Of a DNA stretch of 64,000 bases, positions 26,859 through 35,204 are shown piece by piece. A model generated the notes under the pieces. It was not told where the DNA came from. It was given only the letters and a program-made list of their open reading frames with translations, and did no database searches. The DNA comes from Microbacterium murale (GTDB taxonomy: Bacteria > Actinomycetota > Actinomycetes > Actinomycetales > Microbacteriaceae), in contig NZ_BMCM01000005.1 of the NCBI RefSeq assembly GCF_014635185.1, positions 240,763-304,762 on the forward strand. Reading direction: 5' to 3'. The position numbers were made by a program, and so were the translations under genes. Every line of letters starts with the position of its first letter. The stretch's first letter is position 1.

Positions 26859-27965
26859 GTGTCCGATGCCCTGCACGATCTCCTCACCCGTCACGTCGAA
26901 GCCGGCACGATTCCCGGAGCGGTCGGCACGATCGGAGAGGGATTCGAGCCGGTCGCTGTCGGCCTCGACGCCCCTGGAGGGTCGCCGTTGCGGGCCGACG
27001 CGATCTTGCGCATCCAGTCGATGACGAAGGCGGTCACCGCAGTCGCTGCGCTGCGTCTGGTGCAGGACGGCACGATCGCGCTGGACGATCCGATCGCGAC
27101 GTGGATGCCGGAACTGGCCGAGCCGCGGGTGCTCCCCCACCCAGACGCTCCCCTCGAGGACGCGAGACCTGCGCGCCGGCCGATCACGGTGCACCATCTG
27201 CTCACCAACCAGTCGGGTTACGGCATGATGACCACCGATTCTCCGTTGCGGCAGGCGATGATCGACGCAGGAGTCGAAGCCGACGCCGAGCCGGTGGGTC
27301 TCGGTGCGCAGGACTGGCTCGGTGCGCTCGCGGCGCTGCCGCTCGCGTTCGAGCCCGGCGAAGCCTGGCGCTACCACCATTCGTTCGGCATCCTGGGCAT
27401 CCTGCTCGGCCGCGTGACCGACCGGAGCGCTCGGGAGGTTCTGGATGCCACGGTGTTCGCGCCCGCAGGGATGCGGGACACCGGATTCATGGTGCCCGCG
27501 GATCATGCACATCGGCTGCCTCCGGCTTTCAGACACGCGGCGGAGGGACTCGAGCAGACGGAGCCCGCCGGTGCGGGCTTCTACGTCGCGCCGGCGCCGT
27601 TCGACGTGAGTCACGCGGAGCTGGTGTCGACTCTTTCGGACTATCACGCGTTCCTCCGGGCGCTGCTCGACGGTCGATTGATCGACGCCGACCTGCGGGC
27701 GAGCCTGAGCGGCGACCAGGTGGATGCTGCGGCCAAGAGGCCGGACAGCTTCTTCCCCGGCTTCTGGGAGAACACCGGCTGGGGCTACGGTGTCTCCGTC
27801 GTCACAGGCGGACCGCGCCGCGGCCGGTTCGGCTGGTCGGGCGGCCTCGGCACTGATTTCTTCGTGGATCCCGACGGCACGATCTGCATCGTCATGACGC
27901 AGGTCGAGATGGGCGAAAGCGTGTTCGGCTTGATCGGCGAGCTGCAGGAGCTGCGCGAAGGCTAG
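26859..27965 (+). CDS. Serine hydrolase, beta-lactamase/esterase family
   Basis: A 368-aa class C beta-lactamase-like serine hydrolase without a signal peptide. The catalytic SxxK is IQSMTKAVTAVAALRL near residue 56, a Tyr-containing WRYHHSFGILG is near 174, and a GWSGG-type loop near 329 replaces the KTG. Such cytoplasmic members are usually esterases or amidases, not antibiotic resistance enzymes. The start is GTG 26859 with AAGGAG 6 nt upstream. Confidence 0.83.
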   Translation: MSDALHDLLTRHVEAGTIPGAVGTIGEGFEPVAVGLDAPGGSPLRADAILRIQSMTKAVTAVAALRLVQDGTIALDDPIATWMPELAEPRVLPHPDAPLEDARPARRPITVHHLLTNQSGYGMMTTDSPLRQAMIDAGVEADAEPVGLGAQDWLGALAALPLAFEPGEAWRYHHSFGILGILLGRVTDRSAREVLDATVFAPAGMRDTGFMVPADHAHRLPPAFRHAAEGLEQTEPAGAGFYVAPAPFDVSHAELVSTLSDYHAFLRALLDGRLIDADLRASLSGDQVDAAAKRPDSFFPGFWENTGWGYGVSVVTGGPRRGRFGWSGGLGTDFFVDPDGTICIVMTQVEMGESVFGLIGELQELREG

Positions 27966-28068
27966 GGTGCTGGCCATCACCTCCGTTGGAGCCACGGTGA
28001 CGTCTGTCATGCCTCCCGATGACACCACGACACTTCACGAAGGGTGGAACCTGAAGTGCGATGGGAGC

Positions 28069-28731
28069 ATGACAACCGAATCTGCTCACGTGAAGCGCCC
28101 GCCGCACGTCTCGCTCTGGCGTCGTCCCTTCCGGATCATCCGCGACAACAGGCGCACGTACCTGATCATCAACGTGGCCGCGTACGGCCTCGCCCTCATC
28201 GGGTTCGTCATCGGAATCCTCTTCCCCGACCTCAACGCGGCACAGGCCGCGGGGCTGGAAGAGGACGGCACCGGTGAGCTGGTGCGCTGGCTGGTGAACG
28301 TTCCCCCGCTGTTCGCGCTCACGATTCTGGGCGTGAACGTCTTCCGTCTCAGTCTGCTCACCATCGTGCTGCCGTCGCTCATCGTGCCCTTCGCGGGCCT
28401 CGCGCTCTTCGGATACTGGGCGGTCGAGACCGGCATCACCCTCGTCCCGGCATCCGCCGAGGGATGGGTGGCTCTCATCCCCCACTCGCTGACGTTCGTC
28501 ATCGAGCTCCAGGCCTACATCCTGCTCCTCCTCGGCGCCTACCTGCTGGGCAAGTACTGGCTGTTCCCCCGCACCATCGGTGCGAAGAACCGTCGTCAGG
28601 GCTATCTCCGAGGCCTGCAGCGGATCGGTCTGCTCGCGCTGCCCGCGCTGGCGCTGCTCATCGTCGGTGCGATCTGGGAGGCGTACTCGCTGCGTTACTT
28701 CGTATACCCGCTAAGTCAGTTGCTCCTGTAG
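28069..28731 (+). CDS. SpoIIM-like membrane protein
   Basis: A 220-aa integral membrane protein with about five to six helices. RTYLIINVAAYGLALIGFVIG, an extracytoplasmic loop, FALTILGVNVFRLSLL, and LIPHSLTFVIELQAYILLLLGAYLLG recall the stage II sporulation protein M superfamily, including its PHxxxE helix. This organism need not sporulate; SpoIIM homologues occur widely as membrane proteins of unknown role. GGGAG precedes the ATG at 28069. Confidence 0.6.
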   Translation: MTTESAHVKRPPHVSLWRRPFRIIRDNRRTYLIINVAAYGLALIGFVIGILFPDLNAAQAAGLEEDGTGELVRWLVNVPPLFALTILGVNVFRLSLLTIVLPSLIVPFAGLALFGYWAVETGITLVPASAEGWVALIPHSLTFVIELQAYILLLLGAYLLGKYWLFPRTIGAKNRRQGYLRGLQRIGLLALPALALLIVGAIWEAYSLRYFVYPLSQLLL

Positions 28732-28742
28732 TTGCATTTGCC

Positions 28743-28771
28743 TTGACTTATATAAGTACAAGCGCAAATAT
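28743..28771 (+). promoter_or_regulatory. arsR-family operon promoter with embedded palindrome
   Basis: TTGACT (28743-28748), a 17-nt spacer, then AAATAT (28766-28771) 6 nt before the ATG at 28778. The spacer region holds the perfect palindrome ACTTATATAAGT (28746-28757). A repressor bound there would exclude RNA polymerase, so it is the probable operator of the ArsR protein. Confidence 0.55.
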
Positions 28772-28777
28772 GGATCT

Positions 28778-29164
28778 ATGCACGCGTTCGATGTTCTGAG
28801 TGATCCGGTCCGGCGACGGATTCTCGAGCTTCTCGTCGATGGCGAAGAGGCGGCAGGTCGCATCTCCACTGTCATCGAGCAGGAGTTCGGCATCTCCCAG
28901 CCGGCCGTCTCCCAGCATCTGCGGGTGCTGCGGGAACAGGGATTCGCAACGGTCCGACCCGTGGGCGCCAGGCGACTGTATGCGGTCGACCCGCAAGGGC
29001 TCCAGCAGGTGAGCGAGTGGCTGAGTCCGTTCGAGCGCTTCTGGAGCGGCCCGCTTGCCGCATTGGGCACGGAACTCGCCCGCGGCAGACGGACACGCAG
29101 GATGAGGGCCGAAGATCCCGCGCCCGAAGAGGTATCGCTTTCACAACCGCAAGAGAAGGAGTGA
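28778..29164 (+). CDS. ArsR-family transcriptional regulator (SRPBCC partner type)
   Basis: A 128-aa winged-helix protein. LSDPVRRRILELLVDGEEAAG, then EFGISQPAVSQHLRVLREQGF (recognition helix near residues 44-62), are typical. There are no metal-binding Cys motifs, so it is of the non-metal subgroup usually encoded just upstream of an AHSA1/SRPBCC protein, as here (2-nt gap). Confidence 0.9.
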   Translation: MHAFDVLSDPVRRRILELLVDGEEAAGRISTVIEQEFGISQPAVSQHLRVLREQGFATVRPVGARRLYAVDPQGLQQVSEWLSPFERFWSGPLAALGTELARGRRTRRMRAEDPAPEEVSLSQPQEKE

Positions 29165-29166
29165 CC

Positions 29167-29832
29167 ATGGTCGACGTCAACGAGCAGATCGACGCGGTGA
29201 ATCGCGCACTGCGCACGGACGAGGTGGATGGAGCGCTTTCGCGCATCCAGACGATCGCTCAGGACTATCCCGCCGGCATCGACGATGTGTGGGATGCCGC
29301 GACGAACGCCGAACGCATCGCACGCTGGTTCATGCCGGTCTCCGGCGCCCTCCGCGTCGGCGGCCGGTACCAGCTGACCGGGAATGCGAGCGGGGAGATC
29401 CTCTCCTGCACGCCGCCGGCCGATGGCGGCGCCGAGCACCGCGCGACGTGGGAGTTCGCGGGCGGCGTCTCTTGGATCAGGGTCCGGCTGACCGCCCTCG
29501 GTTCCGAGCAGACGCGTTTCGAACTCGAGCACACCGCTCGCGTCGCGGATGTGCCGGCGGAGATGTGGGACACCTTCGGACCCGGCGCCACCGGTGTGGG
29601 CTGGGACCAGAGCCTGCTCGGCCTCGCGTTGCACCTCGGCGCGCAGGACGGCCGCATCTCTCCGGAAGAAGCCGAGCAATGGGCGCTCTCCAACGAAGGC
29701 AAGGCATTCAGCCGTGCGGCCTCTGATCGATGGGCCGACGCGAACGTGGCGGCGGGCGCAGATCGCGAGACGGCGATCCGCATGGCCGATGCGACGTATG
29801 GCTTCTACACGGGGCAGATGCCCGATCAGTGA
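29167..29832 (+). CDS. SRPBCC (AHSA1-like) domain protein
   Basis: A 221-aa START-like fold protein. IAQDYPAGIDDVWDAATNAERIARWFMPVSG and later FELEHTARVADV, MWDTFGPGATGVGWDQSLLGLALHL match the AHSA1 family, which has a hydrophobic ligand cavity. Always paired with the ArsR regulator in such operons; ligand unknown. Start ATG 29167, two bases after the regulator's stop. Confidence 0.85.
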   Translation: MVDVNEQIDAVNRALRTDEVDGALSRIQTIAQDYPAGIDDVWDAATNAERIARWFMPVSGALRVGGRYQLTGNASGEILSCTPPADGGAEHRATWEFAGGVSWIRVRLTALGSEQTRFELEHTARVADVPAEMWDTFGPGATGVGWDQSLLGLALHLGAQDGRISPEEAEQWALSNEGKAFSRAASDRWADANVAAGADRETAIRMADATYGFYTGQMPDQ

Positions 29833-29920
29833 TCGGCATCGAGTCGATGAGCCCGCTGCGCGTGAGATGCGGACCCAGCCGGCTCAGATCCTTCTGCGCG
29901 ATCGCCGTGAAGAGTACCTT

Positions 29921-30817
29921 GTGAGCGTGTCGACAGATTCGAGGAGCGAGCGCACGTCGGTCCCCCCGGCCGTGCTCGATGCTGCGCTCCGCGACGTCGA
30001 GTGGACGACACCGCCGGCCGGATCGACGGTGTCACGGTTCCGCGCCCCCAGCGGCGAGTTGGCGGTGGTGTCGTTGGGCGACCCGGGGCAGCCGCGCGTC
30101 GTACTGGTGCCGGGCGCGACGGGCTCCAAGGAGGATTTCGCGCTGATGCTGCCGATCCTCGCGCACGCTGGCTACTTCGTGCAGTCGTTCGACCTGGCCG
30201 GTCAGTATCAGTCCCATACGGCAGGCGCCGATTCGACGTACACGTACCAGCTCTTCGTCGACGATCTGATCGCCTTCCTCGAGTCGGGCGGGCCGGCGCA
30301 CCTTCTGGGCTATTCGTTCGCCGGAACGATCGCTCAGCTCGTGGCGGTCCACCGCCCTGACCTTCTCCTCTCCCTCGCGCTCCTGACCACGCCCCCTGGT
30401 GCCGGCAACGTCTTCGCCACGATGCGATGGCTGGGCCCCCTCGCACCGATAGCCAGTGCGCGCCGCGGTGCCGCACTCATGGTGTGGGGCATCATGACGA
30501 ACAAGAACCGCGTCCCGCCTCGACGGCTCGCTTTCGTTCGGTCGCGATTCGCTCTCACGAGTCGACGCAGCGTCGAGGAGATCGTCGGATTGATGATGGC
30601 CTCTCCGGATCTGCGCAGCCGCGTTCGGGATCTGCCTCTGGCGAAGCTCGTCGCCGCCGGTTCGCGCGACCTGTGGCCGCTCTCGGCGCACGAACGGTTC
30701 GCGCACGACGTCGGGGCGGAGTTCCGCGCCTACGCGACAGGACACAGCCCCAGCGAGACCACTCCGCATCAGCTCAGCGCCGACCTGCTCGATCTGTACG
30801 CCAGAGCCGGCCGCTGA
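29921..30817 (+). CDS. Alpha/beta hydrolase
   Basis: A 298-aa alpha/beta-hydrolase-fold protein. The first strand is RVVLVPGATGSKEDF; the nucleophile elbow reads GYSFAG near residue 129; the end has AGSRDLWPLSAHERFA (acid region) and YATGHSPSE, where the late His sits. Candidate starts are GTG 29921 and GTG 29927; neither has a strong ribosome-binding site. Substrate unknown. Confidence 0.75.
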   Translation: MSVSTDSRSERTSVPPAVLDAALRDVEWTTPPAGSTVSRFRAPSGELAVVSLGDPGQPRVVLVPGATGSKEDFALMLPILAHAGYFVQSFDLAGQYQSHTAGADSTYTYQLFVDDLIAFLESGGPAHLLGYSFAGTIAQLVAVHRPDLLLSLALLTTPPGAGNVFATMRWLGPLAPIASARRGAALMVWGIMTNKNRVPPRRLAFVRSRFALTSRRSVEEIVGLMMASPDLRSRVRDLPLAKLVAAGSRDLWPLSAHERFAHDVGAEFRAYATGHSPSETTPHQLSADLLDLYARAGR

Positions 30818-30834
30818 GTCACCGGGCCGACGAA

Positions 30835-31596
30835 TCACCGGGCCGAGGGCGACCCGGCGCGTGCGCGGCGACGGGCCTGTCGCCGCCGAAGCGGCGCCTG
30901 CTGCGGCAGGTGAAGCCTCACGGTGGGCAGCACGAAGCTGAGCCGCCTTCGCAGGGACGCCCAGTCCTGGAACGGTCTCGCCGACACGTCGACGACGATG
31001 CCTCGGTCGCGCAGCACGGTCATGCCAGGGCGCACGTGGAACGACAGATCGAAGTCGTCGTGGATGTTCTGCTCATCCCGATGAACCTCTCCGCTCAGCA
31101 TCCGCCAGACGTCGGTTCGCATCGCCATGTTCGATCCGAACAGCGGTGCATGCCCGAGGAACGGCGTGAGCACGGCATACATGCCGCCGATGTAGAGGTG
31201 CTCCCCCATCCACCGCACCAAGGGAGTCGACCCGTAGAAGCGCGGGTCGCCCGTGAGGAAGTCGAGTCCGGGGTGATTCTGGAACCTCTGCACGATCCTC
31301 TCGATCCAGTCCGGGCCGGGGCGGGAATCGGCATCGAGACGCGCGATGATGTCTCCCGATACCGAGTCGTAGCCGGCCGACGCGGCCTGCGGTATCCCAG
31401 GGACGGGCTCGAGCACGACTCGGGCTCCGTACCGCTGCGCGACAGCCGCGGTGTCGTCGGTACTGCCGTTGTCGACCACGATGATCTCGTCCGCTCGGCG
31501 GGTCTGCTCACCGAGGGCCTGGAGGCACTCCTCCAGCAGGCACGCATCGTTGCGCACCGGTATGACCACGGAGACGGAGAAGAGGTCGGTCGTCAT
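30835..31596 (-). CDS. Family 2 glycosyltransferase
   Basis: A 253-aa GT-A fold glycosyltransferase. FSVSVVIPVRNDACLLEECLQAL, EIIVVDNGSTDDTAAVA (nucleotide-sugar site), and IIARLDADSRPGPDWIE (the metal-binding DXD) are in the usual order. The later GSNMAMRTDVWRML and DDFDLSFHV (acceptor region) are present. No transmembrane anchor except a weak C-terminal basic tail. It probably adds a sugar to a cell-surface lipid or polymer. It lies 7 nt downstream of the EamA gene. Confidence 0.87.
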   Translation of the reverse strand: MTTDLFSVSVVIPVRNDACLLEECLQALGEQTRRADEIIVVDNGSTDDTAAVAQRYGARVVLEPVPGIPQAASAGYDSVSGDIIARLDADSRPGPDWIERIVQRFQNHPGLDFLTGDPRFYGSTPLVRWMGEHLYIGGMYAVLTPFLGHAPLFGSNMAMRTDVWRMLSGEVHRDEQNIHDDFDLSFHVRPGMTVLRDRGIVVDVSARPFQDWASLRRRLSFVLPTVRLHLPQQAPLRRRQARRRARAGSPSAR

Positions 31597-31603
31597 CGTC
31601 TTC

Positions 31604-32536
31604 CTATTGTGCGCGTCCGGCCGTCGCGACGGGCGATTCCGTGGCGCGCGCCTCGCTCGCCAGCACCGCGGCCACCCCTGCACCGCAGAGTGCGAACCCG
31701 AGCAGGGTCACAATCGTGAGCGGCTCGCCGAAAAGCAGCGCTCCTGCTGCCGCTGTCGTCGGAGCGACGAGGAAGAGGAGGGCGTTCAGCGCGGTGATGC
31801 CGATCCGCCGCAGCAGCCACCAGTACAGGCCATACGCGACGAGCGCCGGGAAGACGGCAGCGAATCCGGATGCGAGCCAGAATGAGGCGGATGCCGGTGG
31901 CACCAGCGCACCGAAGATCGCGGCGACCGGCACGAGGATCACGGCGGTGACGGTCACGTGGATGGTCAGCGTGACGAGTGTTCCCGTCCGCGGGTCGGAA
32001 CGTCGCTGGAGGAAGGTGCCGATGATCAGACAGGCCATCGCGAGCACCGGCCAGAGATAAGCGGCCGGGTGTGCGGTGGAGTCGTCGAGTTGGGAGCGCA
32101 CGACCAGGAGGACCCCGGCAGCGCCGACGAGCAGTCCCGCCCATTGCATCCCCCTGACTCGCAGCCCCAGCAACGGGCCGACGAGCATCGCGACCACGAG
32201 CGGCTGAACGGCGTCGATCAGCGCCGTGGTGCCGGTGGCGACGCCTTCCGCGATGGCTGCGTACACCGCGGTGCAGTAGCCGAACTGCGCGAAGAGGCCG
32301 ACGAGCGCCTGGTGCCGTACGTCCGCGCGCGTCACACGTCTGCCGGCGCCCGTGAAAGCGACGACTAAGAGCAGCACCCCCGCGAGTGGGACGAACCGCC
32401 ACACGAGCAGTGTCAAGGGCGACACGTCGACGGTGGCGATCGCCGGCACGAGGAATCCGGAGCTCCAGCTCAGGACGAAGGCCGCACCTGCCACCACGGT
32501 CACTCCGGCGCTGACTATACCGACCTGTTTACTCAT
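31604..32536 (-). CDS. EamA/DMT-family transporter
   Basis: A 310-aa protein with ten predicted membrane helices in two EamA repeats (for example FVLSWSSGFLVPAIATVDVSPLTLLVWRF and later LNALLFLVAPTTAAAGALLFGEPLT). Such proteins export small metabolites or drugs. Divergent from the TetR gene and sharing an operator with it, so it is probably the regulated target. The start ATG at 32536 is 7 nt after a TATAGT -10, which suggests a leaderless mRNA. Confidence 0.9.
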   Translation of the reverse strand: MSKQVGIVSAGVTVVAGAAFVLSWSSGFLVPAIATVDVSPLTLLVWRFVPLAGVLLLVVAFTGAGRRVTRADVRHQALVGLFAQFGYCTAVYAAIAEGVATGTTALIDAVQPLVVAMLVGPLLGLRVRGMQWAGLLVGAAGVLLVVRSQLDDSTAHPAAYLWPVLAMACLIIGTFLQRRSDPRTGTLVTLTIHVTVTAVILVPVAAIFGALVPPASASFWLASGFAAVFPALVAYGLYWWLLRRIGITALNALLFLVAPTTAAAGALLFGEPLTIVTLLGFALCGAGVAAVLASEARATESPVATAGRAQ

Positions 32537-32540
32537 GTGT

Positions 32541-32566
32541 TCGACTATACAGATTGGTATAGTCGA
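32541..32566. promoter_or_regulatory. TetR operator with back-to-back -10 boxes
   Basis: TCGACTATAC (32541-32550) and GTATAGTCGA (32557-32566) are perfect 10-bp inverted arms around the 6-nt spacer AGATTG. Each arm contains TATAGT facing outward, exactly 7 nt before the ATG of the gene on that side (EamA 32536, TetR 32571). One dimer pair here would shut both promoters. Confidence 0.8.
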
Positions 32567-32570
32567 TGTC

Positions 32571-33167
32571 ATGGCCGTCTCAGTTCCCGAACTCGCTCCA
32601 CTCACCCCGGGCGCCACCCGCGTGCTCGATGCCGCCTCGCGGCTGTTCTACGAGCACGGCATCCACGCCATCGGCGTCGACACGATCGCCGAAGCCGCCG
32701 GCGTCACGAAGAAGACGCTCTACGACAGGTTCGGCTCGAAGGAGGCACTGGTCGTCTCGTACCTGCAGCACAGGGATGCGCGCTGGCGCGCGCACGTCGC
32801 CGACCATCTCGCACGCGTGCCAGACGCGGGAACGGCTCGGATCCTCGCCGTGTTCGACGCGGCGATCAGCTGGTCGGACGAGAACAGCCCGAAGGGATGC
32901 AGCGCGATCAACGCGCGCGCCGAGATCGGCGACGGACACGACGGACACCCCGTGTTCCCCGAGGTCTCCCGACAGAAGGCGTGGTTGTTCGAGCTGTTCG
33001 AAGAGCTGTGCCGCGAGGCCGGCGCCTCAGACCCGGAGTCGACGGCGCAGGCCATGATGCTGCTCTACGAAGGGGCGATCGTCACGGTCGGCATGGAGAC
33101 GTTCGCGCAGCCCTTCGGGGTCGCCCGGCGCCTGGCGGGCCGGATGCTGGATCAGGAGCTTGCCTGA
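32571..33167 (+). CDS. TetR-family regulator of the divergent EamA transporter
   Basis: A 198-aa TetR protein. Helix-turn-helix at residues 17-62 (RLFYEHGIHAIGVDTIAEAA, then GVTKKTLYDRFGSKEALV), with a C-terminal domain carrying SPKGCSAINARAEIGD, seen in the YxaF/LmrA-like TetR group. It shares a perfect palindromic operator with the divergent transporter gene. Effector unknown, presumably the exported compound. Confidence 0.92.
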   Translation: MAVSVPELAPLTPGATRVLDAASRLFYEHGIHAIGVDTIAEAAGVTKKTLYDRFGSKEALVVSYLQHRDARWRAHVADHLARVPDAGTARILAVFDAAISWSDENSPKGCSAINARAEIGDGHDGHPVFPEVSRQKAWLFELFEELCREAGASDPESTAQAMMLLYEGAIVTVGMETFAQPFGVARRLAGRMLDQELA

Positions 33168-33190
33168 CCTCTTGATCCCCCGATGCGACG

Positions 33191-33562
33191 TCAGCCGCAG
33201 AAGGCCGAGGTCGATTCCTTGAGCTGATCGATCGCCTCGATCGTCTCCGGGGCCTGCAGGTCGGTCATCCCGCCGATCTGCTGCGCACCCGAGCTGATGA
33301 GGTCGCCGAGCTGTCCGTCGACATCCGCCGCCAGCGTGTCCAATGTCGTGACGAGCTCGTCGCGAGCGGCGTCGACCTGCTCCGCGGAAGCCCCGCCCTG
33401 ATCGAGCAGCGTCTGATACTGCGCGTAGGCGTCGTCGATCGTCGTACAGGTCGCTTCGACGTCGACGCCCAGGGCATCACCGGCGACCTGTGCCACTTGC
33501 GAGCATCCCGCCAGGAGGATGCCGGCAGCGAGAACGAGGGGAACGATGACGAAGCGACGCAT
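33191..33562 (-). CDS. Small lipoprotein
   Basis: A 123-aa protein with a lipoprotein signal peptide: MRRFVIVPLVLAAGILLAGC, the lipobox being LLAGC with Cys20. The mature part is acidic and helical (LLDQGGASAEQVDAARDELVTTL, DLISSGAQQIGG) with two further Cys residues that might form a disulphide. Family not recognised. It is divergent from the CPBP gene over 132 bp. Confidence 0.75.
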   Translation of the reverse strand: MRRFVIVPLVLAAGILLAGCSQVAQVAGDALGVDVEATCTTIDDAYAQYQTLLDQGGASAEQVDAARDELVTTLDTLAADVDGQLGDLISSGAQQIGGMTDLQAPETIEAIDQLKESTSAFCG

Positions 33563-33694
33563 GCTTCGAGGGTAACGACCCGACCTGTGGGGAGACCCGC
33601 CGCTGGAGGCGTATTCCACTGTGAGTGCGTCAGACGGCCGGCGAAGCCGTGTCTCGATATGTTGTAGGACGAATCCATCGGGTGAGGAGAAGAC

Positions 33695-34801
33695 ATGGTC
33701 GAGGTCGAACGCGGAAGCGGATGGACGCGGTACTGGAATCACGGGAACTGGTGGAAAGCGCTGATACTCGTGGCCGTCTACTGGGGCGTGTACCAACTCG
33801 TCAGTCTGGGCACCTCGACGCTCTTCGGCCCATTCATCGACGCCGACAACGTGCTGTCGAGCCCGCTCAGCATCCTCCTCGCCGTCGCACTCCCGATCCT
33901 CATCATGGGTGGACTGCTGCTGCTTCTGGCGTTCTCTCTCGGATGGTCGCGCGAACTGTTCGCGCGTCAGCCGCTCCGAGGAAGACCATGGATGTGGATC
34001 GCCGTCGTACTCGTGATCATCCCGATCATCCTGCGACTGATCGCGACGAACTGGTCCGCCTATTCGGTGGCGACCGTTTTCTCGCTGCTGTTCCTCGGGC
34101 TCTGCGTCGGTTTCGCCGAAGAGGTCCTGACCCGTGGATTCGTGGTCAACATGCTTCGCAAAGGCGGCGCCGGAGAGAAAGTCGTGTTCCTGCTGTCGTC
34201 GGTGTACTTCGCCGCCCTGCACTCCGGGAACATCGTTTCAGGCCAGGCACCCTTGAGCGTCCTTCTGATCGTGATCTACACGTTCGGATTCGGGGCGATG
34301 ATGTACCTCTCGCTGCGAGCGACAGGCAGTATCGTCTGGGTGATCTTGCTCCATGCAGCCACCGATCCCATCACCATCCTCGCCACCGGCGGGATCGACG
34401 CGCATTCCGCCACAACCGCCGGCTCCGACGGACTCATCGGCATCGCCGGGATCTTCAATTTCGTCTATATCGCACTGGGACTCCTGGCGATCATTCTCGT
34501 GAAGAACCGACACGAGGGATCGACGCCGGTTCCTCACGACGCAGGGCAGAAGAGTCGATCTAGATACTGGTCGATGGCCGTGAGCGCCGCTTCCGGTTCG
34601 ATGACGTCGAGTTCGAGAAGCGGTGCGAGACCGGTCAAGGCAAGAATGAGGTCTGTTTCGACGGCCGGATCGCGGTTCGCGGGTATCTGCCCCTGGCTCA
34701 TCGCCTGTCGGATCAGGCGTTCGACCATTGCCCGCCCGTCGCGCAGTCCGACGGCGACTTGCTGGCGCAGCGCCGGATCGTGCATCGCTTCGACGACGTA
34801 G
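33695..34801 (+). CDS. CPBP-family intramembrane metalloprotease
   Basis: A multi-pass membrane protein of the CPBP (CAAX protease/bacteriocin-processing) family. The diagnostic motifs are FAEEVLTRGFV (EExxxR, near residue 145), AALHSGN (near 178) and LLHAATDP (near 223), which together bind a catalytic metal. The family fold is complete by about residue 272. The frame then continues for some 90 residues of Ser/Arg-rich sequence up to 34801, the last 268 nt antisense to the convergent TetR gene. That tail looks like read-through and not like a real domain. GAGGAG precedes the ATG. Confidence 0.8.
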   Translation: MVEVERGSGWTRYWNHGNWWKALILVAVYWGVYQLVSLGTSTLFGPFIDADNVLSSPLSILLAVALPILIMGGLLLLLAFSLGWSRELFARQPLRGRPWMWIAVVLVIIPIILRLIATNWSAYSVATVFSLLFLGLCVGFAEEVLTRGFVVNMLRKGGAGEKVVFLLSSVYFAALHSGNIVSGQAPLSVLLIVIYTFGFGAMMYLSLRATGSIVWVILLHAATDPITILATGGIDAHSATTAGSDGLIGIAGIFNFVYIALGLLAIILVKNRHEGSTPVPHDAGQKSRSRYWSMAVSAASGSMTSSSRSGARPVKARMRSVSTAGSRFAGICPWLIACRIRRSTIARPSRSPTATCWRSAGSCIASTT

Positions 34802-35136
34802 GCCGCGTTCATACGACTCGTCGCTCGAGCGTCGGGCCGAAGCGGGAGAAATTCGACGAGAACCACTCGCAGCACGTCGCGAGGATGCGGAGGCTGATGG
34901 AGCACGGCTATGCCCTGCGTCACACGCCGGGCCGTCTGATCGGCGGCGAACTCGATTGCGAAGTTCAGCATCTCCGCACGGGACGAGAAGTAGTGCTGCA
35001 GCTGTCCCAGCGACACCCCCGCCTCGCGGGCGACTTCGCGCATTGTCGTCCGTGCCCAGCCCTGCTGGTCGACGATCGTCCACAGCGCATGGGCGATGGA
35101 CTCGCGTCGCTCGCGATGATCGACCTGTTTGGGCAC
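34534..35136 (-). CDS. TetR-family regulator, BetI-like
   Basis: A 200-aa TetR protein. The helix-turn-helix is at residues 10-55 (SIAHALWTIVDQQGWARTTM, then REVAREAGVSLGQLQHYFSSRAEML); the C-terminal part (MNAAYVVEAMHDPALRQQVAV) fits the BetI-type domain. The start is GTG 35136 with AAGGAGG 4 nt before it. Its last 268 nt are read in the opposite direction by the CPBP gene. Target unknown. Confidence 0.88.
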   Translation of the reverse strand: MPKQVDHRERRESIAHALWTIVDQQGWARTTMREVAREAGVSLGQLQHYFSSRAEMLNFAIEFAADQTARRVTQGIAVLHQPPHPRDVLRVVLVEFLPLRPDARATSRMNAAYVVEAMHDPALRQQVAVGLRDGRAMVERLIRQAMSQGQIPANRDPAVETDLILALTGLAPLLELDVIEPEAALTAIDQYLDRLFCPAS

Positions 35137-35204
35137 GCCGCCTCCTTATTCCAATACACTTGACATAATACAGCTGACCGAGAAACGTCGTGGATGTGAG
35201 GCCG

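Noticed and set aside
26859-27965. Beta-lactamase-like gene as an antibiotic resistance determinant
   Set aside because: No signal peptide and no KTG motif; esterase-type serine hydrolases of this kind are common and unrelated to resistance.
28069-28731. SpoIIM-like gene as evidence of sporulation
   Set aside because: SpoIIM homologues occur in many non-sporulating bacteria and no other sporulation gene is present.
28711-29679. 322-codon frame antisense to the ArsR and SRPBCC genes
   Set aside because: Low-complexity Arg/Ser sequence; the plus strand has two well-defined families with correct spacing.
35137-35204. AT-rich gap between TetR and DUF1992 as a palindromic operator
   Set aside because: TATTCC and related stretches give only 4-bp arms, which is not enough to claim an operator.
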